Of a stretch of 6,783 bases of DNA, positions 1 through 4,893 are shown piece by piece. This stretch comes from Burkholderiales bacterium (GTDB lineage Bacteria; Pseudomonadota; Gammaproteobacteria; Burkholderiales; JAEUOS01): positions 1 through 6,783 of the forward strand of contig CANGUJ010000220.1 in assembly GCA_947456845.1 (NCBI GenBank), read 5' to 3'. The translations under genes and the position numbers were made by a program. Under the pieces are notes generated by a model. That model did no database searches. It was not told the DNA's origin and saw only the letters and a list, made by a program, of their open reading frames with translations. Numbering within the stretch: the first letter of the stretch is position 1; each line of letters begins with the position of its first letter.

Positions 1-720
1 CGCCTGCTGCCGGCCGCGCCTGGCGGCATCGCATGGCGCCTGATGGATGACGCGGCGATGTTGCGCGAGACGCTGGCCGTGATGGCCGGCACCGGCATGC
101 GGGTGTTCGACATCGAGATGGTGCGCATCGGGCCGGGATTCGACATTGCGGGCTACGCCGGGTTCTTCGATGCCGCCGAGGCGCTCGGCGCCCGCCATGT
201 GCTGGTGGCCGGCGACGACCCCGACGAAGCGCGGACCGCGGCTGCCTTTGCCGCGGTCTGCGAGGCGCTCGGCCGGCGCGGCATGACGGCGGACTTCGAA
301 TTCATGCCCTGGACCGAGGTACGCGACGTCGCCGCCGCCGCCCGCATCGTGCGCGCGGCAGGTGCAGCCAATGGCGGCGTGCTCGTCGACGCACTGCATT
401 TCGCGCGCTGCGGCAGCCGCCTCGATGAAATCGACGCCCTGCCGCGCCAGTGGCTGCACTACATGCAGATTTGCGACGGCCCGGCCGCCGGCCCGCAAAG
501 TTCTGCCGGCCTGATTCACGCCGCGCGCTGCGAACGCCTGCTGCCGGGCGAGGGGGGCATAGACCTGGCCGCCATCCTGGCACGCCTGCCGGCCGATATC
601 CCGGTGTGCGTCGAGACGCCGTCGGACAGCCGAGCGCCCGTGCTGGGATGGGACGAATGGATGCGCCGGGCCGTGGCGGCCTCGCGCGCGGTGCTGGCGG
701 CGCCGGTCGCGCGGGCCTAG
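1..720 (+). CDS. Sugar phosphate isomerase/epimerase-like TIM-barrel protein (5' truncated by window edge)
   Basis: The reading frame is open from base 1, so the gene starts left of the window; 239 C-terminal residues are visible. The ATG at 43 is internal, because the frame upstream of it is open and continues the same kind of protein. The fold is the xylose-isomerase-like TIM barrel (AP endonuclease 2 superfamily), with alternating strands and Ala-rich helices. Likely metal ligands lie at strand ends: Glu in DFEFMPW (about visible residue 100), Asp in VLVDALHF (130), Asp in QICDGP (159) and Glu in CVETPSD (205). The segment LLPGEGGIDLAAIL matches the family's conserved 'GxG.id' stretch before the last strands. 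Family members usually have about 260-290 residues, so roughly 30-50 are missing. It is probably a cytosolic sugar or sugar-acid isomerase, epimerase or dehydratase; the substrate cannot be read from the sequence. It converges on the binding-protein gene with a 39-bp gap. Confidence 0.8.
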   Translation, partial: RLLPAAPGGIAWRLMDDAAMLRETLAVMAGTGMRVFDIEMVRIGPGFDIAGYAGFFDAAEALGARHVLVAGDDPDEARTAAAFAAVCEALGRRGMTADFEFMPWTEVRDVAAAARIVRAAGAANGGVLVDALHFARCGSRLDEIDALPRQWLHYMQICDGPAAGPQSSAGLIHAARCERLLPGEGGIDLAAILARLPADIPVCVETPSDSRAPVLGWDEWMRRAVAASRAVLAAPVARA

Positions 721-746
721 GTCTGCGCAGCCGCTCTCGTCTCTAC

Positions 747-767
747 CGCCCTGCGGACCTCAGGGCG
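747..767. terminator. GC hairpin at convergent gene ends (candidate bidirectional terminator)
   Basis: A perfect 7-bp inverted repeat, CGCCCTG (747-753) and CAGGGCG (761-767), encloses a 7-nt loop. It lies between the isomerase stop (718-720) and the end of the minus-strand binding-protein gene, whose TGA (762-760) falls at the loop/stem junction. Neither side is followed by a T-run, so it is not a canonical intrinsic terminator; it could instead be a 3'-end stabiliser. Confidence 0.4.
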
Positions 768-1563
768 CGACGATGGTTTCGAGCTTGTGGCGCCTGGCCG
801 CCGCCGCGAGCCGACCGTCGCGCTTGATGTCCGCCACGAACCTGTCCACGCGCGCCTGCCACTTCTCGTCACCCTGCTTCACGGCATAGCCATAGGGCGT
901 CAGGTGATAAGTCGAGGTGGGCGCCACCAGCCGCGCCCATTCCGCGTTGTCGAGCATGCGCCGGCTGAACGGATAGTCGGTCATGAACACGTCCGCCCGG
1001 CCGGACTGCACCTCCTGCTCGCGCGCCTGCGGCGTATCGAGCACCACCAGCCGCGCGTTCCTGAGTTTCTCGCGCATCACCGGTTCGTGCAGCGTGCCCT
1101 TGGCCACCGCCACCACGGAGCCGGTGCGGTCGATGTCGCTCCAGTCGCGGATGCGGGCGTTGCCGCGCGTGGTGATGCCATAGATGTCGCTGACCAGGTG
1201 CGGTTGCGAAAACGCGAGCCTCTCCTTGCGCGCGGGGGTGATGCCGATGGCGAACATGGCGACATCGCAGTTTTCCTGGGTGACGTCGTCGATCAGCCGG
1301 GCGAAGGAACTGTCGACGAATTCGACATTGGTCCCCAGGTCGCGGCCGAATTCGCGTGCCAGGTCGACATCGATGCCGGAGAGTTGCCCGGTTTTCGGGT
1401 TGCGCCAGGTGATTCCATAATAGTCGGGCCAGATGCAGACCTTCAGCGTCTTGGCGGCACTGATGCGGTCGAGCCGGCTGCCGCCGGCCTGCGCGACGGC
1501 TGAGACTGCGGCGCCGGAGAACCAGAGTGCCAGGATGACATGCAAAACGGGGCGTTTCTTCAT
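760..1563 (-). CDS. Periplasmic amino-acid-type ABC transporter substrate-binding protein (family 3)
   Basis: A 267-residue extracytoplasmic solute-binding protein. Residues 1-26 form a classic Sec signal peptide: MKKR, a hydrophobic core, and an AVAQA-GG cleavage site after about residue 26. There is no lipobox Cys. The mature part has the family-3 (SBP_bac_3) pattern: KVCIWPDYYG (41-50), SGIDVDLAREFGRDLG (62-77), EFVDSSFARLI, CDVAMFAIGITPARKERLAFSQP (99-121) and GRADVFMTDYPFSRRML (188-204). By analogy with HisJ and GlnH, Arg112 of ITPAR should hold the ligand carboxylate and Asp196 the alpha-amino group, which suggests a polar amino acid or similar acid; the ligand is not determined. Cys43 and Cys99 are the only cysteines and could form a disulfide. 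The start is supported by GAAGG 7 nt upstream (1575-1571). No permease or ATPase gene is adjacent; both flanking genes face other ways, so it looks solitary. Confidence 0.9.
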   Translation of the reverse strand: MKKRPVLHVILALWFSGAAVSAVAQAGGSRLDRISAAKTLKVCIWPDYYGITWRNPKTGQLSGIDVDLAREFGRDLGTNVEFVDSSFARLIDDVTQENCDVAMFAIGITPARKERLAFSQPHLVSDIYGITTRGNARIRDWSDIDRTGSVVAVAKGTLHEPVMREKLRNARLVVLDTPQAREQEVQSGRADVFMTDYPFSRRMLDNAEWARLVAPTSTYHLTPYGYAVKQGDEKWQARVDRFVADIKRDGRLAAAARRHKLETIVAP

Positions 1564-1622
1564 TGGCGGACCTTCAGGAATACGCAGGGGCAGGCGCGGC
1601 GGAAAAGATTCCCGCGGCGGTG

Positions 1623-1631
1623 ATTATGACA
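1623..1631 (-). promoter_or_regulatory. Extended -10 promoter element for the binding-protein gene
   Basis: On the minus strand these bases read TG-T-CATAAT: a 5/6 match to the sigma-70 -10 hexamer with the TGn extension. A 17-bp spacer would put TTCCAG (1651-1646) at -35, which matches only weakly, as extended -10 promoters tolerate. Transcription would start near 1616 and leave a leader of about 53 nt before the ATG at 1563. The leader holds two 8-bp direct repeats, CGCGGCGG in plus-strand reading (1595-1602 and 1613-1620), flanking a GGAA/TTCC dyad (1601-1612). The motif sits in AT-richer DNA than its surroundings. Confidence 0.45.
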
Positions 1632-1729
1632 AATGAATGCGGTCGCTGGAACGAACGCCGTGCCGACGGTTCGCTTGTGTCCCCGGACGGTATCCGCGCT
1701 TGCGTAACGCGCGCCGGCGGGCATCGGTG

Positions 1730-1735
1730 CACAAT
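1730..1735 (+). promoter_or_regulatory. Weak -10-like element upstream of the NIPSNAP gene
   Basis: CACAAT, preceded directly by TG, matches the sigma-70 -10 hexamer at 4 of 6 positions. It would start transcription near 1742 and give a leader of about 36 nt before the ATG at 1778. No convincing -35 lies 16-18 bp upstream; TTGCGT at 1700-1705 is too far away. The position is right for a single-gene unit divergent from the binding-protein gene, but the motif alone is weak. Confidence 0.22.
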
Positions 1736-1764
1736 GCGGGGCACGGCAATTCGGCCGCCCTCAT

Positions 1765-1768
1765 GGAG
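1765..1768 (+). promoter_or_regulatory. Ribosome binding site fixing the NIPSNAP start
   Basis: GGAG ends 9 nt before the ATG at 1778. This favours that start over the in-frame ATGs at 1763, which overlaps the site, and at 1637, whose extra N-terminal sequence resembles no known domain. Confidence 0.55.
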
Positions 1769-1777
1769 ACACACGAC

Positions 1778-2116
1778 ATGCAGCCCGACAATTTCTCGAT
1801 CGTCGATCATCGCGTCTACACCATCGCCCTGCGCAAGATGCCGGAATTCCTCGACATCTTCGACCGGCTCGGGCTGCCGGTGCTGGTCGAGACGCTCGGC
1901 AACCCGCTCGGAATGTACGTGAGCTACGTCGGGCCGCTGAACCAGTTCATCCACCAGTGGGGCTATGTGAGCCTGGCCGACTACGAGGAGCGCTGCCGGC
2001 GCCGCGACAGCCATGAAGGCTTCAAGCCCTATCTGGCGGCGACCGAAAAACTGATCGTGGCGCAGGAAAACCGCCTGATCAGGCGCGTCGAACTCAAGGC
2101 GATGCCCCGGCGCTAG
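1778..2116 (+). CDS. NIPSNAP family protein
   Basis: A 112-residue cytosolic protein that is almost entirely one NIPSNAP domain, a dimeric alpha/beta-barrel ferredoxin-like fold. Recognisable family features in order are: the opening strand VDHRVYTIALRKMPEFLDIF (9-28), the turn GLPVLVETLGNPLGMYVSYVGPLNQFIHQWGY (32-63) with the hallmark 'G-x-LN-x-x-x-H-x-W' element (Gly52 to Trp61), the 'ADYEERCRRRD' helix (67-77), and a C-terminal helix and strand. The length fits the usual 100-110 residues of bacterial single-domain members. There is no signal peptide or membrane segment. The biochemical role of bacterial NIPSNAP proteins is largely unknown; they often sit near small-molecule catabolic genes. 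It is transcribed alone, divergent from the binding-protein gene and convergent with the hotdog gene 24 bp away. The family call is secure; the function is not. Confidence 0.85.
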   Translation: MQPDNFSIVDHRVYTIALRKMPEFLDIFDRLGLPVLVETLGNPLGMYVSYVGPLNQFIHQWGYVSLADYEERCRRRDSHEGFKPYLAATEKLIVAQENRLIRRVELKAMPRR

Positions 2117-2118
2117 CA

Positions 2119-2131
2119 CGCCCGCAGGGCG
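2119..2131. terminator. Small GC hairpin between convergent NIPSNAP and hotdog genes
   Basis: CGCCC (2119-2123) pairs with GGGCG (2127-2131) around a GCA loop in the 24-bp gap between the two stop codons. The stem is only 5 bp and no T-tract follows on either strand, so a terminator role is weakly supported. The 9-bp word CGGCGCTAG occurs at both edges (2108-2116 and 2136-2144) and supplies the plus-strand TAG in the first copy. Confidence 0.2.
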
Positions 2132-2140
2132 GCCGCGGCG

Positions 2141-2593
2141 CTAGGCGATGATGGCCAGCGTCGATGTGGCGGTCGCCACCAGGCGTTCCGGCGCGTCCGC
2201 CGCATAGACGCTGGCGCGGGTGAAGGCGAGCCGGCTGCCGCGGCGCGAGATGACGCCGCTGGCGACATAGTCACCGCGCGGCGCCGCGCGCAGGAAAGAC
2301 ACGTTGACATTGGCCGTGCTGCAGGTCTGGCCTTCGGGCAGGGCGGCCAGCACGGCGAAGGCCATGGCGAAATCCAGCATGGCGCCGATCGCGCCGCCCT
2401 GCAGGACCCCGGCGCCCTGCACGAAAATGGCGTCCGGCGCGAATGCCAGCCGAACCAGGCCGGCCCGCTCGTCGACGGCCAGCATGCGCGTACCCAGCGC
2501 CGCCGCGAGCGGATTGGCGGAGAAGCCGGCCGGCGCCCCGGGCTCGCGCGCGAAGCGTTTCAAGGCGATCTGATCGGGATTGGGCGGCTTCAT
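2141..2593 (-). CDS. PaaI-type hotdog-fold thioesterase
   Basis: A 150-residue single-domain hotdog protein, the usual size for the PaaI/YbgC-like acyl-CoA thioesterase group. The core is GAGVLQGGAIGAMLDFAMAFAVLAAL (60-85): Gly-Gly (66-67) opens the long hotdog helix and Asp74 sits where PaaI enzymes carry the catalytic acid. The common HGG is QGG here, a known variant in this family. The strand TANVNVSFLRAAPRGD (93-108) matches the 'v.lnv.yLrpa..G' substrate-channel strand, followed by strands 110-149. It should hydrolyse a CoA thioester as a cytosolic oligomer; the acyl group is not predictable. I chose the ATG at 2593 because it overlaps the cupin stop as ATGA; a start at 2695 would add 34 Arg/Pro-rich residues unlike the family. 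It is the last gene of the Nudix-cupin-hotdog operon. Confidence 0.85.
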   Translation of the reverse strand: MKPPNPDQIALKRFAREPGAPAGFSANPLAAALGTRMLAVDERAGLVRLAFAPDAIFVQGAGVLQGGAIGAMLDFAMAFAVLAALPEGQTCSTANVNVSFLRAAPRGDYVASGVISRRGSRLAFTRASVYAADAPERLVATATSTLAIIA

Positions 2594-2976
2594 CGCGGGT
2601 CGCCGGGGGCTGCGGCCCGGCGGCTTGCGGCGACATCGGGTTCGTTTCCGTAGTGCAATGCCAGCCAGATGGTCGGCATATCCGGTGCGGTCCATTGCAC
2701 GCGGTGCCGGCGGTGCGCCGCAATGTCGAGGTGGTCGCCCGGGGCGAGGACGCGGTCGTGCGCCTCATCTTCAAAGCGCAGGCGCGCCGCGCCGGCGAGC
2801 AGCAGCACCCACTCGCCATGCGGCTGGTCGTACCAGAATCCCGCCGGGCTGGCCTGTCCGTGCGAAACGATGCGCGACACATGCACGCCCGGTCGGGCCA
2901 GGAGCGCGGTGAAGGCTTCTTCCGAGCCTGCGACCGGCAGGTCTTCATACAGGTTGCCGTCGGTGCGCGTCAGCAT
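2590..2976 (-). CDS. Small single-domain cupin protein
   Basis: A 128-residue cytosolic beta-barrel protein of the RmlC-like cupin superfamily. Residues 33-68 (VSRIVSHGQASPAGFWYDQPHGEWVLLLAG and the strand after it) form cupin motif 1, with His53 and Glu55 as likely metal ligands and Trp48/Tyr49 near the pocket. Residues 79-96 (PGDHLDIAAHRRHRVQW) form motif 2, with His91 as the expected third ligand. The conserved 'SxGqxSPxGFWYDQP' and 'PAHxxHRVxWT' phrasing marks a widespread uncharacterised bacterial cupin subgroup; the reaction or ligand is unknown. The start at 2976 leaves 16 nt after the Nudix stop. A longer frame to 3096 would run into the Nudix gene and lacks domain support. No strong Shine-Dalgarno is visible, so translation may depend on coupling. 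Its stop overlaps the hotdog start by 4 nt. Confidence 0.85.
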   Translation of the reverse strand: MLTRTDGNLYEDLPVAGSEEAFTALLARPGVHVSRIVSHGQASPAGFWYDQPHGEWVLLLAGAARLRFEDEAHDRVLAPGDHLDIAAHRRHRVQWTAPDMPTIWLALHYGNEPDVAASRRAAAPGDPR

Positions 2977-2992
2977 GGCATCCGCCCATTCT

Positions 2993-3625
2993 TCAGCGCC
3001 ATGCCCAGACGGGCTGCTCGAGATGCGCCACCCCGGTGGCACGCCCGAAAATGGCGACTTCCATGAACTGGTAGAGCACCGCCGCAGTGGGGGCATGGAT
3101 GCGGGTGCCGAGCAGTGGATAGCGGATCACCGGGCGCTCGCTTTCGGGAATCGATACGAATTCCGGCGAGCCCGGCTGGTCGATGTCCGCCAGCGGGACG
3201 CGGAATATCGCGGCGACTTCATCCGGGTTGGCTCGCATGGGGGTATCGGCTTCGGCCCACGCCACCAGGGGCGTGATCAGGTAGCCGGAGCGGGTCGGGT
3301 AGTCGTCGAGCCGGCCGAGGATGGCATCCGCGCCGAGGGCCATGCCGATCTCCTCGCGGGTTTCGCGCAGCGCCGCCTCGACATGCGATTCGTCGGCGTC
3401 GATGCGGCCGCCCGGAAAGGCGAACTGGCCGGCGTGGGCGTTCAGATGGCTGGCGCGCCGGGTCAGCAGCACGGCGGCGCGGCCTTGCGCGTCCGCGGTA
3501 ACGATCACGCACACCGCGGCGCGCTTGAGGACTGCCTGTGTCGCCGGGCCGCTGCCGGCGCCATGAAGCGCGAGGTTTTGCGCCACCGAGGCGCGCAGGG
3601 CATCGTCGAAGAGTTGCGGAGTCAT
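2993..3625 (-). CDS. Nudix hydrolase, CoA pyrophosphatase (NudL/YeaB-like)
   Basis: A 210-residue Nudix enzyme expected to split CoA or acyl-CoA into 4'-phosphopantetheine and 3',5'-ADP in the cytosol. The complete Nudix box GX5EX7REUXEEXGU spans residues 73-95 (Gly73, Glu79, Arg87, Glu88, Glu91, Glu92, Gly94), with Thr at the hydrophobic 'U' position, as is common in this subfamily. It is preceded by the subfamily signature 'LLTxRxxxLxxHxGQxxFPGG' at 53-73 (His64, Gly66, Gln67), which separates CoA-type Nudix enzymes from MutT or ADP-ribose types. The length is normal for NudL-like proteins. It is first in a minus-strand operon with the cupin and hotdog genes. The ATG at 3625 is preceded only by a weak AGG about 7-9 nt away. 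The upstream 146 bp to the metallo-hydrolase start is a shared divergent promoter region; I see no convincing promoter for this direction. Confidence 0.88.
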   Translation of the reverse strand: MTPQLFDDALRASVAQNLALHGAGSGPATQAVLKRAAVCVIVTADAQGRAAVLLTRRASHLNAHAGQFAFPGGRIDADESHVEAALRETREEIGMALGADAILGRLDDYPTRSGYLITPLVAWAEADTPMRANPDEVAAIFRVPLADIDQPGSPEFVSIPESERPVIRYPLLGTRIHAPTAAVLYQFMEVAIFGRATGVAHLEQPVWAWR

Positions 3626-3759
3626 GAAGGCCTGGAGGGCATGCCCGCCGGCGCAGCGGCGTCAACGGACCGTGGAGTTTACGTGATCGCCCGCCGGCGA
3701 CCGATCCGCGCATCCGTGCGCATGCGGGAATCCGAGCATTCGCGCACCGGTTTCTGATG

Positions 3760-3765
3760 CAAAAT
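3760..3765 (+). promoter_or_regulatory. -10-like element placing transcription start at the metallo-hydrolase ATG
   Basis: CAAAAT (4/6 match to TATAAT), preceded by TG, ends 6 nt before the ATG at 3772. A sigma-70 promoter using it would start transcription at about 3771-3773, giving a leaderless mRNA. No purine-rich Shine-Dalgarno precedes that ATG, which agrees with this reading. No clear -35 is visible; TTCGCG at 3739-3744 is poor and 15 bp away. Confidence 0.3.
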
Positions 3766-3771
3766 GCCCGC

Positions 3772-4887
3772 ATGACAAAAGACGCCGGCGCCAAGCGCAT
3801 GACATCCGACGGCAGGCACGACGAGACCCGCGGCCTGCAGTTTCCCTGCGGCGACCCGCCGGCCGGCGGCGCGGTACGCGAGATCCTGCCCGGCCTGCTG
3901 TGGCTGCGCATGCCCTTGCCGTTCACGCTCGACCACATCAACGTGTGGGCCATCGCGGACGCCGACGAGGCCGGCCCTGGCTGGGCGATCGTCGACACGG
4001 GCACCCAGACCCCCGAGGCGCTGGCCGCCTGGCGCTCCCTCATCGCGCCCAACGGACCCCTGGCCGGCACATCGCAAGGTGCGCGGCTGACGCGCATTTT
4101 CGTCACCCACATGCACCCGGATCATGTCGGCATGGCGGGCTGGCTGGCGCGCAAGTTCAACTGCAGGTTGTGGATGTCCCGGGTCGAGTACCTCACCTGC
4201 CGGACACTGGCGGCGGACACCGGCCGCGAGGCGCCGGAGGCGGCGATCCGCTTCTACCGCCAGACCGGCTGGCCCGAGGAGGCGCTCGACCTGTACCGGG
4301 CGCGCTTCGGCGGTTTCGGGCGCTACATGCACACGCTGCCGGAAAGCTACCGCCGGCTCATCGATGGCGAGGTCATCCGCATCGGCCGGCACGACTGGCG
4401 GGTGGTGGTGGGGCGCGGGCATTCGCCGGAACACGCCTGCCTCGTATGCGACGATCTGCAGGTGATGATCTCGGGCGACCAGATCCTGCCGCACATATCG
4501 TCGAACGTTTCGGTGTTTCCGACCGAACCCGACGCCGACCCGCTGGGCGACTGGCTGGACTCGATCGCGCGCCTGCGCGCCAGCCTGTCGGACCAGTTGC
4601 TGGTGCTGCCGGCCCACGGGCCGCCGTTCCGCGGCGTGCATCAGCGCCTGGACCGGCTGGCCGAGGGGCATGAAAAGGGGCTCGCGCGCCTGCGCGAGCG
4701 CCTGTCCGAGCCGCGGCGCGCGATTGACGTTTTCGGTGCGCTGTTCGCGCGTCCGATCGACGACTACGAACTCCTGCTGAGCCTGGCTACCGGCGAGAGC
4801 CTTGCGCACCTCAACTATCTGGTCGCGCGCGGCGAAGCGGTGGCCGAACTCGGTGGCGACGGGATTCGCCGCTACCGCCTCGCCTAG
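3772..4887 (+). CDS. Metallo-beta-lactamase-fold hydrolase with C-terminal winged-helix-like domain
   Basis: A 371-residue cytosolic protein. Residues about 35-285 form the metallo-beta-lactamase fold: strand DHINVWAI, the Asp of AIVDTGTQTP, the binuclear metal motif THMHPDH (His113, His115, Asp117, His118), GHSPEH (His217, His221), SGD (Asp236) and PAHG (His282). All expected ligands are present, so it should be an active zinc hydrolase. A helical insert of about 60 residues (136-195) separates the first motif from the next His and probably shapes the substrate pocket. Residues 318-371 resemble the winged-helix tail of LACTB2-like enzymes. The substrate may be a thioester, ester or lactone, but is unknown. 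Starts at 3757 (+5 residues) and 3799 are also in frame; I prefer 3772 from the -10-like element just upstream. Its TAG shares CTAG with the converging amidohydrolase stop. Confidence 0.85.
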   Translation: MTKDAGAKRMTSDGRHDETRGLQFPCGDPPAGGAVREILPGLLWLRMPLPFTLDHINVWAIADADEAGPGWAIVDTGTQTPEALAAWRSLIAPNGPLAGTSQGARLTRIFVTHMHPDHVGMAGWLARKFNCRLWMSRVEYLTCRTLAADTGREAPEAAIRFYRQTGWPEEALDLYRARFGGFGRYMHTLPESYRRLIDGEVIRIGRHDWRVVVGRGHSPEHACLVCDDLQVMISGDQILPHISSNVSVFPTEPDADPLGDWLDSIARLRASLSDQLLVLPAHGPPFRGVHQRLDRLAEGHEKGLARLRERLSEPRRAIDVFGALFARPIDDYELLLSLATGESLAHLNYLVARGEAVAELGGDGIRRYRLA

Positions 4888-4893
4888 AGGCGG
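4875..4893. terminator. Hairpin built over two interlocked stop codons (candidate bidirectional terminator)
   Basis: CCGCCTC (4875-4881) and GAGGCGG (4887-4893) form a perfect 7-bp stem around the loop GCCTA. The palindrome CTAG at 4884-4887 supplies the TAG of the plus-strand metallo-hydrolase (4885-4887) and the TAG of the minus-strand amidohydrolase (4886-4884), so both genes end inside the hairpin. No T-run follows on either strand. Very little room is left for separate terminators, so this is the best candidate for 3'-end formation of both mRNAs. Confidence 0.45.

Larger units (their letters stand above)
2590..3625 (-). other. Three-gene operon: Nudix - cupin - hotdog
   Basis: The three genes run in one direction with a 16-nt gap and then a 4-nt ATGA overlap (bases 2593-2590), where the hotdog ATG and the cupin TGA interlock. 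Such spacing implies one mRNA and translational coupling. Two of the three products act on CoA or CoA thioesters, which suggests a shared role in CoA/acyl-CoA turnover; the cupin's part is unknown. Confidence 0.75.

Noticed and set aside
43..720. A complete 225-residue isomerase starting at ATG 43
   Set aside because: The frame is open to base 1 and family members are longer, so the gene is cut by the window edge and this ATG is internal.
787..1503. 238-residue open frame on the plus strand
   Set aside because: It is antisense to the binding-protein gene, which has a signal peptide, ribosome-binding site and family motifs; this frame has none.
3700..3750. Repeated GCGCAT words and a TGCGCATGCG-like near-palindrome upstream of the metallo-hydrolase
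   Set aside because: They are short words of the dominant local composition with no consistent spacing; no operator can be claimed.
2669..3757. 362-residue open frame on the plus strand
   Set aside because: It runs antisense across both the cupin and Nudix genes, which have convincing motifs; the product looks like a shadow.
3679..4809. 376-residue open frame on the minus strand
   Set aside because: It is antisense to the metallo-hydrolase, whose metal motifs are all intact. The antisense product is Arg/Ala/Gly/Val-rich with no domain; long antisense frames are expected at this GC3.
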